Assembly (NCBI GenBank): GCA_963817855.1 | Contig: CAWFQA010000001.1 | Location: 2,170,001 to 2,234,000 of the forward strand | DNA length: 64,000 nucleotides | Source of the DNA: JAKAAZ01 sp963817855 | GTDB taxonomy: Bacteria > Acidobacteriota > Terriglobia > Terriglobales > Acidobacteriaceae | Direction: 5' to 3' | Part shown: one piece after another, positions 46,077 to 56,290 of the stretch | How the letters are laid out: each line of letters begins with the position of its first letter | Position numbering within the stretch: position 1 is the stretch's first letter | The notes under the pieces: model-generated | Database searches by the model: none | The model's input: the letters and a program-made list of their open reading frames with translations, nothing else | Told to the model about the DNA's origin: nothing | Position numbers and translations under genes: made by a program

Positions 46077-46919
46077 TCACTGAGGATGCATTCTGCGCAT
46101 TTCATTAAAAATTTCCTGTGATGTCTTCGGCTGCGGCGGGGCTGTTGGATCCGCTGGCCCCCCCTGATCGTCCTCCGCTTGCGGGGCATCCCCTTCGCTG
46201 GTGACGGGAGGTGGATTCTCGGCGTCATTTGCGGGAGGCTCGGCTTCATTGTTGACCACCGCCGGAGGAGATGGAGGCGTTGCGACCGCGCCGGCCGCGG
46301 CGGGTGTCGACAAGATGAGCCGAGCGGCAGCGCGACCGCTGCCTCCGCCGACAATGACAAAGTCATATCCCGAGCCGTCGAGCAGGGCCGAAAGCGTGGT
46401 TGAAATATTTCCCGGACCATATTGTCCGTAAATGCGCTGATCGTGGCTCAAGCCATCGACGATCAGTCCGGTTTGGTGTTGGATCTGGTTCAGGATGGTG
46501 ACTAGGCTGGAATTCTGCGCGTGAACTGTTAAAAGTCCATTTTTGAAATCGACGGTCGCCGGGTTAGCTGGCTGTTGCGCTGGCGGAAGCGGAGCCGGTG
46601 GAGCAACCGGCGCAGGAGCCACTATGGCGACTCTCGGCTTGGCATGATGGTGATGATGGACCGCGTGATGGACGGGAGGTTTCGCTGTCGCGGTCTTCGA
46701 CGAGCTACTAGCAGCAGTCGGAGCAGTGGGAGTGGCCTGGGCCGTCGCAAGCGAAGCGGGAAGCAGCAACATCCATCCACCCAGCGCAAGAACCCGACAG
46801 ACTCCGATGCGGTCGCGGAACCATAGTGAAGCGAAGTCCGCGGGAGACCCACACGCTGCGGTGAAATCGGCATCCAAGCGTTGTAGCATCCCTGTGCGGG
46901 TGTAGGGTTCAAAAAGCAT
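46077..46919 (-). CDS. secreted protein with His-rich linker and STN-like domain
   Basis: The 280-residue protein has a signal-like hydrophobic stretch (residues 41-60, CRVLALGGWMLLLPASLATA), a low-complexity linker with a histidine cluster (HHAVHHHHHAK, residues 84-93), a Pro/Ala-rich spacer and then an STN-type (secretin/TonB short N-terminal) domain at about 122-192 (VDFKNGLLTVHAQNSSLVTILNQ...SALLDGSGYDFVIVG). The C-terminal part is again Pro/Glu-rich. Such domains usually sit on secretins or TonB-dependent receptors; here the domain is alone. A metal-binding or adaptor role in the periplasm is possible but not shown. Confidence 0.75.
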   Translation of the reverse strand: MLFEPYTRTGMLQRLDADFTAACGSPADFASLWFRDRIGVCRVLALGGWMLLLPASLATAQATPTAPTAASSSSKTATAKPPVHHAVHHHHHAKPRVAIVAPAPVAPPAPLPPAQQPANPATVDFKNGLLTVHAQNSSLVTILNQIQHQTGLIVDGLSHDQRIYGQYGPGNISTTLSALLDGSGYDFVIVGGGSGRAAARLILSTPAAAGAVATPPSPPAVVNNEAEPPANDAENPPPVTSEGDAPQAEDDQGGPADPTAPPQPKTSQEIFNEMRRMHPQ

Positions 46920-47043
46920 TTCTGTACTAGACTAACAATGTTTGCCCGAGTCGGCATCGGAGGATGGCTCCTCCGGCCGGCTACCTTGAAGAAATTAAAG
47001 AACAGATGAATGGCTGTATTCGGTACATTGAGGAAAACAAGGA

Positions 47044-47691
47044 ATGAGTTCGACCGAAAAGCCCATTTCCAAGATCATCCGTGAACGTCGAGCGACCCCT
47101 AGCTTTGATGGAGCAGCTGTTCCGGAAAAAGACTTAAAGCAAATTCTTAATGCGGGGTTGAGCGCCCCCAGCGGTTACAACATGCAGCCATGGCGATTTA
47201 TTGTGGTGCGCACACCGGAGCAAAAGAAGCGTCTGCGTGCAGCGAGTTTTAATCAGGCCAAGGTGGAAGAGGCGTCGGTGATGGTTGTGGCCTGCGGTGA
47301 TGCCGACGGCTGGCGCAACGGCGACCTGGAAGAGATGCTGCGCATGGGCCGCGCAGGCGGAATGACCGAGAGCTACGCGGAGCAGGCGAAAGAGAAGATC
47401 CCGGTATTTCTTTCCACCCATCCGAACATGCCGATGTGGCTGAACCGGCACGTGATGATTGCTTTTACGCACATGATGCTGATGGCCGAGGGGCTGGGCT
47501 ATGACACCGCGCCGATGGAAGGATTTGAAGAAGAGAAGGTTCGCGAGGTGTTGAAGCTGCCGCTTAGTTATCACGTGGTGGCTCTGTTGGGCATTGGACA
47601 CCTGATGGGACCGGACAAACATAATGGCGGCCGCTTTGATATGGCGCGGACCGTGTTTGAAGAGGAATATGGCAAGCCGATGCGTCTGTGA
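47044..47691 (+). CDS. nitroreductase-family oxidoreductase
   Basis: This 215-residue FMN-dependent oxidoreductase shows the typical start of the fold: IIRERRATPSFDG, then LNAGLSAPSGYNMQPWRFIVV, with a C-terminal LSYHVVALLGIGHLMG and a GGRFDMARTVFEEEYG tail. Enzymes of this family reduce nitro compounds, quinones or other electrophiles with NAD(P)H. The substrate cannot be assigned. AAGGA before the ATG at 47044 is the binding site. It precedes the NUDIX gene by about 60 bases in the same direction, so they may be co-transcribed as a small detoxification unit. Confidence 0.93.
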   Translation: MSSTEKPISKIIRERRATPSFDGAAVPEKDLKQILNAGLSAPSGYNMQPWRFIVVRTPEQKKRLRAASFNQAKVEEASVMVVACGDADGWRNGDLEEMLRMGRAGGMTESYAEQAKEKIPVFLSTHPNMPMWLNRHVMIAFTHMMLMAEGLGYDTAPMEGFEEEKVREVLKLPLSYHVVALLGIGHLMGPDKHNGGRFDMARTVFEEEYGKPMRL

Positions 47692-47754
47692 AGGAGATAG
47701 CGGATCGGTGAGTGAGGCGCCGCCACCAGCTGCGCCTTTTCTATTGCGGGAAAG

Positions 47755-48255
47755 GTGGAACAGGGTCTGACGGCGCAGCGTGAATATCCAGTGTCGCCAA
47801 TGGTTGGAGTGGGCGCGGTTATCTTCGAGTCGGACCGTGTGCTGCTGGTGCGTCGCGTGAAAGCGCCGCTGGCCGGCGAGTGGTCGTTGCCTGGCGGCGC
47901 AGTGGAATTGGGCGAGACGCTGGAGGAAGCCATTGTCCGCGAAGTGAACGAAGAGGCCGGTCTACACGTCACACCGCTGCAGGCGGTGAAGGCGTTCGAC
48001 CACATCGATCGTGATGCGGAGGGTCGAATTCGCTTCCATTACGTTCTGGTGGATTTTCTTTGTCGGATTGAGGCGGAGAACGGAAAATATGTTCTCGAGA
48101 CGGCGCCACTGCAGCCTGGCAGCGATGTCTCCGATGCGCGGTGGGTGCCGGTGGAAGGATTGGGAATGTCGAATGAATTTCCATTGACGCGGCGAGCGTT
48201 GGAAGTGATTGCGACCGGGTGGAGTGTCTTCCACGAGGCCGGCCCTGGGGGTTAA
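47755..48255 (+). CDS. NUDIX hydrolase
   Basis: The 166-residue protein contains a complete Nudix box (GGAVELGETLEEAIVREVNEEAGL), preceded by WSLPGG. It therefore hydrolyses a nucleoside diphosphate linked to another moiety, such as ADP-ribose or an oxidised nucleotide. The exact substrate is not determinable. The start is GTG at 47755; an in-frame ATG at 47800 begins MVGVGAVIF and would also give a full domain. Its 3' end overlaps the convergent agmatine deiminase gene by four bases. Confidence 0.92.
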   Translation: MEQGLTAQREYPVSPMVGVGAVIFESDRVLLVRRVKAPLAGEWSLPGGAVELGETLEEAIVREVNEEAGLHVTPLQAVKAFDHIDRDAEGRIRFHYVLVDFLCRIEAENGKYVLETAPLQPGSDVSDARWVPVEGLGMSNEFPLTRRALEVIATGWSVFHEAGPGG

Positions 48256-49394
48256 GGCTTGCGCGCGGTGCCGGAGACGGGAATCGCGGGCTGCTGCTGG
48301 GTCATGCAATGCATGGCGCCCAAGCCCCAGATCAAGTCCACGCTGTGCATGCCGACGATGGTGTGCAGGGGAAACAGTTCGGCGATAATATTGAGCGCTA
48401 CACGGTCGTTGGGATCGTTGAATGTGGGCACCAATACCAAGCCGCTCGCGATGTAAAAATTGGAATAGCTGGCGGGCAGGCGCTGACCATCAAAAACAAC
48501 GGGCGCGGGAAGCGGCAGTTCCACAATGCGATAGGGCTTGTTATCACGAGTGCGCGCTATGGATAACCGCTGGAGGTTTTCCTGTAGAGGCATGTGATTT
48601 TCATCGTCGCTATTCGGCTCGATGGCCGCCACGATAGTTTTGGAATCGACGAAGCGGGCGATATCGTCGACGTGACCATGGGTGTCGTCTCCAGCGATTC
48701 CTCGATTCAGCCAGATCACCTGATCGACTCCGAGATAGTCGTGGAAGCAACGTTCCAACTGCTCGCGGGTGAGGCCGGGGTTGCGCCCTTGCACGTCGCT
48801 CAGCAGGCATTCTTCGGTCGTGAGCAGCGCGCCGGCTCCATTCACGTCGATGCTGCCGCCTTCCAGAACGATGCGATGGCGTTGGCCGTTTAAGAGCTTA
48901 ACCTCCGGCGTCCACACGGGAACTTTGAGCAATTTGGCGATGCGGGCGGGAATCTGATCGTCATTGTGCCAGTTGTCGTATTTCGCCCAGGCATTAAATT
49001 TCCAATTGGTGAGCGCAAGCGGCGGCGCGGTGCGATTGCTGGCAACAGGCGTAAGAAAAATGGGGCCGGAGTCTCGCAGCCACACTCGGTCGGTCGGCTG
49101 TAGATGGAAGGCCACGTTTGCAAGGTTCACACCGCAGCGGCCCAGTACTTTGCGGGCACGCTTTTCTGCGGCCGGCTCATTCAGCAGAATGTGTACGTGC
49201 TCGACGGCAGCAAGATAGCGGACAATCTCTCCATACACCCAGGGAATCGGCTGAAATTTCCCCGGCCAGTCTTCGGCATTGTAAGGCCACGCGATCCATG
49301 TTGCGGCGTGCGGCATCCATTCGGCGGGCATATGCAGGCCTGCGGCGTGAGGCGTCATCTTGCTGGTGTCGAGGGATGAGGGAGGCTTGCTCAT
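48252..49394 (-). CDS. aguA: agmatine deiminase
   Basis: AguA hydrolyses agmatine to N-carbamoylputrescine and ammonia. The 380-residue protein belongs to the peptidyl-arginine/agmatine deiminase family: WIAWPYNAEDWPGKF, DRVWLRDSGPIF, LEGGSIDVNGAGALLTTEECLLS, GDDTHGHVDDIARF, and the nucleophile in GLGAMHCMTQQQP (Cys363). It is the third gene of the polyamine cassette, six bases after aguB, and is certainly co-transcribed with it. Its tail overlaps the NUDIX gene on the other strand. Family members that act on peptidyl-arginine are unlikely given the context. Confidence 0.96.
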   Translation of the reverse strand: MSKPPSSLDTSKMTPHAAGLHMPAEWMPHAATWIAWPYNAEDWPGKFQPIPWVYGEIVRYLAAVEHVHILLNEPAAEKRARKVLGRCGVNLANVAFHLQPTDRVWLRDSGPIFLTPVASNRTAPPLALTNWKFNAWAKYDNWHNDDQIPARIAKLLKVPVWTPEVKLLNGQRHRIVLEGGSIDVNGAGALLTTEECLLSDVQGRNPGLTREQLERCFHDYLGVDQVIWLNRGIAGDDTHGHVDDIARFVDSKTIVAAIEPNSDDENHMPLQENLQRLSIARTRDNKPYRIVELPLPAPVVFDGQRLPASYSNFYIASGLVLVPTFNDPNDRVALNIIAELFPLHTIVGMHSVDLIWGLGAMHCMTQQQPAIPVSGTARKP

Positions 49395-49400
49395 GGAAAT

Positions 49401-50312
49401 TTATTTATCCAGAAAGCGTTCGGTAATGGGCTGATAGGCGTCGATGCGGCGGTCTCGCAAAAACGGCCAGTTGCGCCGCGTCTCTTCAATTAGACGCAAA
49501 TCGACTTCGCCGATGAGAATATCTTCCTTATCGTGCGCCGCCTGCATAATCACGCGTCCGAAGGGATCGGCGAGAAAGGATCCGCCCCAGAATTCCAGGC
49601 CAGGACCTTCGACGCGGTTGCCGCGAACGTCTCCGTGCTCATGGCCGACGCGGTTGACAGCAGCGACATAGACTCCATTGGCAATCGCATGCGAGCGTTG
49701 CATGGTCTGCCAGGCGCTGTACTGCGCATCGCCGTACTCGGCTTTCTCTGCCGGATGCCAGCCAATCGCGGTGGGATAGAAAATGACGTTCGCCCCTTGC
49801 AGCGCCGTGAGGCGAGCGCCTTCCGGATACCACTGGTCCCAACAGACCAGCACGCCGACATTGCCGGGGTGGAGAGGGAAGTTGCGGAAACCCAGATCGC
49901 CGGGAGTGAAATAAAACTTCTCGTAGTAGAGAGGATCGTCCGGAATATGCATCTTGCGATATTTTCCGGCGAGCGAGCCATCGTTCTCGATCACGGCGGC
50001 GGTGTTGTGATAGATGCCGGGAGCGCGCCGCTCAAACAGGGAAGCGACGACGGCGACATGCTCTTCTTTCGCGATGCGGGATAGTTTTTCCGTCGATGGC
50101 CCGGGAATTGACTCGGCAAGATCGAAGAACGCATGATCTTCCCGCTGGCAAAAATATTGGGTGCGAAACAGCTCCGGCAGGCAGACGACATTCGCGCCGG
50201 CACGCGCAGCTTCGCGAACGCGATCGGCGGCCTTGTCGAGATTGGCGTCCGGATCCACGGAGCAGGACATCTGAACCAGGGCTACGCGAAAATTATTTTG
50301 TGCATTCGGCAT
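49401..50312 (-). CDS. aguB: N-carbamoylputrescine amidohydrolase
   Basis: AguB hydrolyses N-carbamoylputrescine to putrescine, CO2 and ammonia. The 303-residue carbon-nitrogen hydrolase has the Glu-Lys-Cys triad: Glu47 (CLPELFRTQYF), Lys120 (KYRKMHIPDD) and Cys157 (GVLVCWDQWYPEGAR). The sequence PEGARLTALQGANVIFYPTAIGW fits the AguB branch of the family. It is placed between the arginine decarboxylase and agmatine deiminase genes, which supports this role over a general amidase. The gap to aguA is only six bases. Confidence 0.96.
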   Translation of the reverse strand: MPNAQNNFRVALVQMSCSVDPDANLDKAADRVREAARAGANVVCLPELFRTQYFCQREDHAFFDLAESIPGPSTEKLSRIAKEEHVAVVASLFERRAPGIYHNTAAVIENDGSLAGKYRKMHIPDDPLYYEKFYFTPGDLGFRNFPLHPGNVGVLVCWDQWYPEGARLTALQGANVIFYPTAIGWHPAEKAEYGDAQYSAWQTMQRSHAIANGVYVAAVNRVGHEHGDVRGNRVEGPGLEFWGGSFLADPFGRVIMQAAHDKEDILIGEVDLRLIEETRRNWPFLRDRRIDAYQPITERFLDK

Positions 50313-50398
50313 GGGGCAACATTCCGGCCAGGTGACGCGATTGGACTCGCCTCAATGGAGAGTCCATCCCAAAAACAATATTTCTGCAATGGAGTGCG

Positions 50399-50956
50399 CT
50401 ATTCGAATATCAAAATCGCCGCGGCTATGGTGGTGGTCCACAGGCCACGCTTGTCGCCCACTGCGGACTGGGTGACATTCGCAGTGCGCACGATTTGGTC
50501 AGAGATGCGATAGAACTCTTTCTTCTCGTCCCAGCTCTTGTCCGGATCGAAGTCCATGTTCAAAGTCGTCGCCAGCATCTCCGCCGCGAGTTCTTCCGCA
50601 TAATCGCCGGCCTGATCTTCCGTTTCACCAAAGCTGTGATGCTCGCTGAGGTAGCCGTACATATTCTTGTCCGAAGGGATGGCGACGCCGATGCTCGATG
50701 CAATGAGTCGATGCGGTTCACGCGATGAATTTTCTGCGACAACGGCGAAGACAACTTCACCTGGGTAAAGGAACTTCAACCCTTCTTTGCGGGGAACCAG
50801 CTTTGCCTGCGGGGGAAAGATTGACGAGACACGCACGAGGTTCTGCGCGGCGATTCCGGCGTCACGCAGTGCCAGCTCGAATGATGTAAGACGTTCCTTA
50901 TGCTTCCCGACGCCCTTGGTAAAAAATAGACGTTTCGGGACCATCGATTTGCCCAA
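50399..50956 (-). CDS. pdaD: pyruvoyl-dependent arginine decarboxylase
   Basis: This proenzyme decarboxylates arginine to agmatine, the first step of the cassette. It is the pyruvoyl type rather than the pyridoxal-phosphate type: the 185-residue chain carries the self-cleavage site at VRVSSIFPP, where cleavage between Ser44 and Ser45 would create the pyruvoyl group. GEVVFAVVAENSSREPHRLIASSIGVAI follows. The start is TTG at 50956, with GGAGG nine bases before it; an ATG at 50944 exists but sits too far from that site. The gene heads the pdaD-aguB-aguA transcript, whose promoter should lie in 50957-51207, a stretch without any other gene. Confidence 0.94.
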   Translation of the reverse strand: MGKSMVPKRLFFTKGVGKHKERLTSFELALRDAGIAAQNLVRVSSIFPPQAKLVPRKEGLKFLYPGEVVFAVVAENSSREPHRLIASSIGVAIPSDKNMYGYLSEHHSFGETEDQAGDYAEELAAEMLATTLNMDFDPDKSWDEKKEFYRISDQIVRTANVTQSAVGDKRGLWTTTIAAAILIFE

Positions 50957-51207
50957 TTTTTGTTCCTCCGGTTGGTTGAGTAGCGCACTGCCACCCGCTT
51001 AAAAATATCACAGAATAGGGCTGAAACCGGCATCGGCCGATGGAGCTTCATCATCTGTTCACAGAAATAAAACCGGCACCAAACCTGAAGAACGGTTTAC
51101 TCCCGCCATTCGATGAACTGTGGAGATTTGTTTTCCATTTTTCAGACCTAAGAATTGGATGCAACAGGGCTCAAAAGTCTACAAAAGCCTGATCGGGAGT
51201 TTGCCTG

Positions 51208-52059
51208 TCAGATTGCGGTCGCGGGCAGTTCGGGCGTGGCCGCCAGCAGGGCCTGGGTGTACTCCGACTGGGGACGCTCGCAAATCTGCTGCCATCCACC
51301 TTGCTCGACAATGCGACCTTGACGCATGACGAGAATCTGATCCGCCATGTATCGCGCCAGCGGCATGGAGTGGGTGATGAAGACGTACGTCAGCTGCAAC
51401 CCGCGCTGCAATTCTCGCAACAGGTGTGTGATCTGCGCGGACACGCTGACGTCGAGGGCCGATGTTGGCTCGTCGAGGACGAGAAGCTTGGGACGCAGAA
51501 TCAAGGCGCGGGCAAGATTGATGCGTTGCCGCTGACCGCCGGAAAATTCATGTGGATAGCGGTGGAGCGCCGATGCGTCCAGACCGGCCATGGAGAGGGC
51601 TTCCAGAACTTGAGTGCGCTGGTCTGTTGCGAAGGTATTGCGCGCAGGCAGACTCCCAGGTCTCTCCGTCGTGGCGGACGGGACCTGGGGCACCCGCTCC
51701 GTTTCCTGACTATGGATGACCAACGGCTCGCCGACAATATCTTCGACGCGCATGCGTGGGTTGAGCGCGGCATAGGGGTCCTGGAAAACAATCTGCATGC
51801 GCCGCCGCAGCTGGCGCAGCTCGCGTGGTGTGACTGTCCGGAGGTTGTGGCCGTCGAGCGATATTGTTCCGGAGTCCGGTTCGATCAAACGCAGCAGCAG
51901 GCGAGCGATGGTGCTTTTTCCGGAGCCGGATTCGCCGACAATGCCGAGCGTCTGACCGCGCTCGATGCGGAAGGTGACGTCATCGACCACGTGGCGTGGC
52001 TGTCGACTGCCACGCACGGGGTAGGTCTTGACGAGATGGTCGACTTCAACGAAGGCCAT
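51208..52059 (-). CDS. peptide/nickel-type ABC transporter ATP-binding protein (OppF/DppF-like)
   Basis: This 283-residue ATPase of the oligopeptide/dipeptide importer family has Walker A GESGSGKST (residues 42-50), FQDPYAALNPR typical of OppF/DppF, signature EFSGGQRQRINLARA, Walker B LLVLDEPTSALD and the H-loop ITHSMPLARY. About 20 extra residues are inserted after EPLVIH (ETERVPQVPSATTERPG...). No OppA, OppB or OppD gene is adjacent. The only other component in the window is a lone OppC-type permease at 61408, so the transporter genes are split. The substrate is unknown. Confidence 0.93.
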   Translation of the reverse strand: MAFVEVDHLVKTYPVRGSRQPRHVVDDVTFRIERGQTLGIVGESGSGKSTIARLLLRLIEPDSGTISLDGHNLRTVTPRELRQLRRRMQIVFQDPYAALNPRMRVEDIVGEPLVIHSQETERVPQVPSATTERPGSLPARNTFATDQRTQVLEALSMAGLDASALHRYPHEFSGGQRQRINLARALILRPKLLVLDEPTSALDVSVSAQITHLLRELQRGLQLTYVFITHSMPLARYMADQILVMRQGRIVEQGGWQQICERPQSEYTQALLAATPELPATAI

Positions 52060-52086
52060 GATGAGAGCGCTGCCGCGCGGCTCTCG

Positions 52087-52812
52087 CTACCAGCGAACGC
52101 CGGTGGTCAGGGCCACGAGTGCAAAGCCGGGGCCGGGAAGCTGATCTGCCGGGGTTGCCATGTGGATATAGCGACCCTGTCCGAATACGATGAATCGATG
52201 ATTAGGATACAGGCGGCCTTCCATTCCGATTCCGAAGTCATACATCCCTTGACTGCTGGAGTTGGACGAGCCGGTGATGGTTCCATTGCAGTAATTGGTG
52301 AAATTGGAATATCCCAGGCCGGAATACTTGGTGCAATCGATGGTCGACCCGACGGGCTTGTCAAAGTTTGTGCTGACGTGGGAATAGCCGCCTCCGCCCA
52401 GCGCGAAGAAGCCGTAGCGCTCGCCGCGGAGAAAATAGAATGTTGGATTCACGGAATAGGTCATGATGTTGTAGTGCCCACCGGATTGCTGAATAGTCTG
52501 CGCCACCCACGAGGGGAGACCGCTGTGGAAATAGCCGATTTCGCCGGGAATCTCGATGCGCCGGGTAAGCCGAAAGCCGCCGCCGCCGAGCGCGGTGAAA
52601 CTGGTGTCGTACACTTTTCCGTTTTCCAGACCAGGGCCGAACGCGACGCCTCCTGCGCCTTCTACGAACCACTTGGTGAGGGGGGTAGCCACAGTCGTAG
52701 CGGTTACCTGGACGGTGGAGGAACTGGACTGCTGTGCGCTCAGCGCGGTCGTGCCGCAAAGACCCACGAGGAGGAAAAGCGCGAACGCATACTTGTGCCA
52801 ACTGAAATTCAT
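52087..52812 (-). CDS. outer membrane beta-barrel protein of unknown role
   Basis: The 241-residue protein has a signal peptide (FALFLLVGLCGTTALSA) and an Ala/Thr/Ser-rich linker, then alternating amphipathic strands with glycines and aromatic ends (KWFVEGAGGVAFGPG, LGGGGFRLTRRIEIPGEIGYF, GFFALGGGGYSHVS, RFIVFGQGRYIHM), finishing in GVRW. This pattern fits an eight-stranded outer-membrane barrel such as OmpA/OmpW-like proteins. Two cysteines lie in one loop (DCTKYSGLGYSNFTNYCNG). It reads in the same direction as the Opp ATPase 27 bases downstream, which may be co-transcribed. Function is unknown. Confidence 0.8.
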   Translation of the reverse strand: MNFSWHKYAFALFLLVGLCGTTALSAQQSSSSTVQVTATTVATPLTKWFVEGAGGVAFGPGLENGKVYDTSFTALGGGGFRLTRRIEIPGEIGYFHSGLPSWVAQTIQQSGGHYNIMTYSVNPTFYFLRGERYGFFALGGGGYSHVSTNFDKPVGSTIDCTKYSGLGYSNFTNYCNGTITGSSNSSSQGMYDFGIGMEGRLYPNHRFIVFGQGRYIHMATPADQLPGPGFALVALTTGVRW

Positions 52813-53011
52813 TCGATCTCCAGAATTGTTTTGCTTCTCTATTTGTATATCTTATTGGACGACGAACGCACTACTTCCTCGAGCGAAGGATTTGGGGATC
52901 AGGACGAGAATTTCCGGAAACGCGCGGATATGAAGGAAATGATGGCTGAAATTTGCGTTGGTGAGCAGCGGTAGTACGCACTTCTGGCGAAAAATCTCGC
53001 TGGGTAAAAGC

Positions 53012-53039
53012 AAAGGCCCCGCATGCCTGCAGGGCCCTT
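53012..53039 (-). terminator. intrinsic terminator of groESL
   Basis: The inverted repeat AAAGGCCCCGCA / TGCAGGGCCCTT (interrupted stem) lies 43 bases after the groEL stop on the minus strand and is followed there by TTTGCTTTT. It probably ends the groESL transcript. The remaining 52813-53011 contains no supported gene. Confidence 0.7.
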
Positions 53040-53081
53040 GTTGTTTTTGCGCCGAAGGCGCAGTTCGACGAGCGCGTAGCT

Positions 53082-54752
<1,671 letters not shown>

Positions 54753-54874
54753 AATCCTGATTCTCCTAATGTATTGTTCAATGACGCCGCGGCGATCCGC
54801 AGCGGGTGAGAATTTCTATGAAGCCTGTATAGCCTGCAACTGGGCACAAAAAAAGCGAGGCGACTAGGCCACGC

Positions 54875-55195
54875 TTACTTCTTTTGCAAAATTCCGAGAA
54901 TTTCTTCTTCCCGCATGATTAGGAAATCTTCACCATCGATTTTGATTTCCGTTCCGGAATACTTTCCGAACAGAACATGATCGCCGGCTTTGACGTCCAA
55001 GGGGAAAACTTTACCTTCATCGTTCGACTTGCCTTTGCCGACGGCGATCACTTCGCCTTCCTGGGGCTTTTCCTTGGCGGAGTCGGGGATGATAATGCCT
55101 CCACGAACAGTTTCGCCTTCCTCAATGCGACGGACGACCACACGATCATGTAGCGGCGTCAGAGACGTAGCTACTGAAGATTTTGCACTTGCCAT
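54875..55195 (-). CDS. groES: GroES co-chaperonin
   Basis: The 106-residue co-chaperonin caps GroEL. It shows LTPLHDRVVVRRIEEGETVRGG, the mobile-loop region ETVRGGIIIPDSAKEKPQEG, DHVLFGKYSGTEIKIDGEDFLIM and the ending REEEILGILQ. It is the first gene of the operon, with GGAGAA before its ATG. A housekeeping-type promoter and CIRCE operator lie upstream (55290-55344), so HrcA-type heat-shock repression is expected; the HrcA gene itself is not in the window. Confidence 0.97.
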   Translation of the reverse strand: MASAKSSVATSLTPLHDRVVVRRIEEGETVRGGIIIPDSAKEKPQEGEVIAVGKGKSNDEGKVFPLDVKAGDHVLFGKYSGTEIKIDGEDFLIMREEEILGILQKK

Positions 55196-55289
55196 AATAC
55201 ATTTCTCCTTATTCTGAACGATTTGCGTTGCGATACTTGCGGATGGATCCGAATCGATGGGACAGAGTGGATCCTTCGGGCGCGGGCAA

Positions 55290-55344
55290 TTAGCACTCCT
55301 TGCCTTCGAGTGCTAGATTAGGCCGTGGGAGCGGCGGTTGTCAA
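55290..55344 (-). promoter_or_regulatory. groESL promoter with CIRCE operator
   Basis: CIRCE is TTAGCACTC-N9-GAGTGCTAG, spanning 55290-55316 with one mismatch to the consensus right arm. On the minus strand a -35 TTGACA (55344-55339) lies 18 bases from a weak -10 TAATCT (55320-55315), whose downstream end overlaps the CIRCE arm. This is the standard HrcA-repressed heat-shock arrangement. Confidence 0.93.
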
Positions 55345-55464
55345 GCATTTCTGATGAATATTAGTGTAAATCACTCAGATTTCTTTCGCGCCAAGCTGTA
55401 TCTGATCGTCTCAGAGGTTGGAGGCTAGTGCCCGCGGAAGCGCTAGTGATTTAACCGGAACGGA

Positions 55465-55511
55465 ATATACTACCCGGGTGATATTGACTTTATAATTTGA
55501 TCCGGGTATAT
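55465..55511 (+). promoter_or_regulatory. inverted repeat with CCGGGTAT arms upstream of the DUF2239 gene
   Basis: The left arm ATATACTACCCGG (55465-55477) and right arm CCGGGTATAT (55502-55511) are inverted, except for two extra bases in the left arm. The AT-rich centre includes ATTGACTTTATAAT, which could hold promoter elements. CCCGG/CCGGG sites with ATA ends resemble operators of some Rrf2-type regulators, but this is a guess. The rest of 55345-55546 shows nothing else. Confidence 0.4.
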
Positions 55512-55546
55512 TTAGCTTTCTTAGAACATACCACGGAGCCGATCGC

Positions 55547-56179
55547 GTGTCCGAATCTCTCTCGAAATCCTCCACTGCTTTTGAAGATCACCAACTGCTG
55601 TTGTCCGGTCCGCTTGTCGAGGTTGCGCTTGCGGTGAAAACTGCGCTCGATCATGGCTCGCAGCGGACATTCCTCGTTTTCGACGATGCGACGGGTCGCG
55701 TCATCGATCTGGATTTGCGAGGCTCCAAAGCCGACGTTGTTAAAAAGCTGTCCCGCGCAATTGGGCAATTCGTGGGGCGCGACGCGGCTTCCCAGAGCGA
55801 GCCGCCGGAACCTGTGGAGGGTAAGGCTTCGAATCCGAGAGGACGGGGGCGGCCGAAATTAGGGGTCGTCGCTCGCGAAGTGACCTTGCTCCCCAGGCAA
55901 TGGGAATGGCTGGCGACGCAACCTGGAGGGGCATCCGCCGTGCTCCGGCGACTGGTCGAAGAAGCCCGGCGGGCGGGTGGGTCACGCCAGCAAAGACGGG
56001 CTGCTCAGGAGGCAGCCTATCGATTCATGATGGCAATCGCAGGGGACTTGCCTGGCTATGAAGAAGGGTTGCGCGCTCTCTTTGCAGACGATCGATGCAA
56101 ACTGGAACAATGCATTGCGGCATGGCCGGAAGACATCCGCGCTTACGCTCTCCGCTTGGCTTTCGGTGCCGCGTATTGA
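55547..56179 (+). CDS. DUF2239 family protein
   Basis: The 210-residue protein matches the DUF2239 family, whose function is unknown. The N-terminal half contains RTFLVFDDATGRVIDLDLRG; a charged linker (ASNPRGRGRPKLGV) with an AT-hook-like GRGRPK follows; and the C-terminal half (REVTLLPRQWEWLATQPGGASAVLRRLVEEARR...) is helical. DNA binding is possible but unproven. The start is GTG at 55547, with GGAG eight bases upstream. It is preceded by a large inverted repeat that may control it, and downstream genes are in the same direction. Confidence 0.85.
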   Translation: MSESLSKSSTAFEDHQLLLSGPLVEVALAVKTALDHGSQRTFLVFDDATGRVIDLDLRGSKADVVKKLSRAIGQFVGRDAASQSEPPEPVEGKASNPRGRGRPKLGVVAREVTLLPRQWEWLATQPGGASAVLRRLVEEARRAGGSRQQRRAAQEAAYRFMMAIAGDLPGYEEGLRALFADDRCKLEQCIAAWPEDIRAYALRLAFGAAY

Positions 56180-56290
56180 CAAGCCTGCTGGCCATCTGCT
56201 TCAGCTGATCCACTATGAACCAATCTCCCATGACTGGTGTGAATCAGTCTGCCATGCTTCGGGTGGCGTGAATGGGAGTAAAATTGGACT

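Noticed and set aside
51301..52974. 557-residue plus-strand frame opposite the Opp ATPase and outer membrane protein genes
   Set aside because: It crosses two well-supported genes on the other strand and has no recognisable domain.
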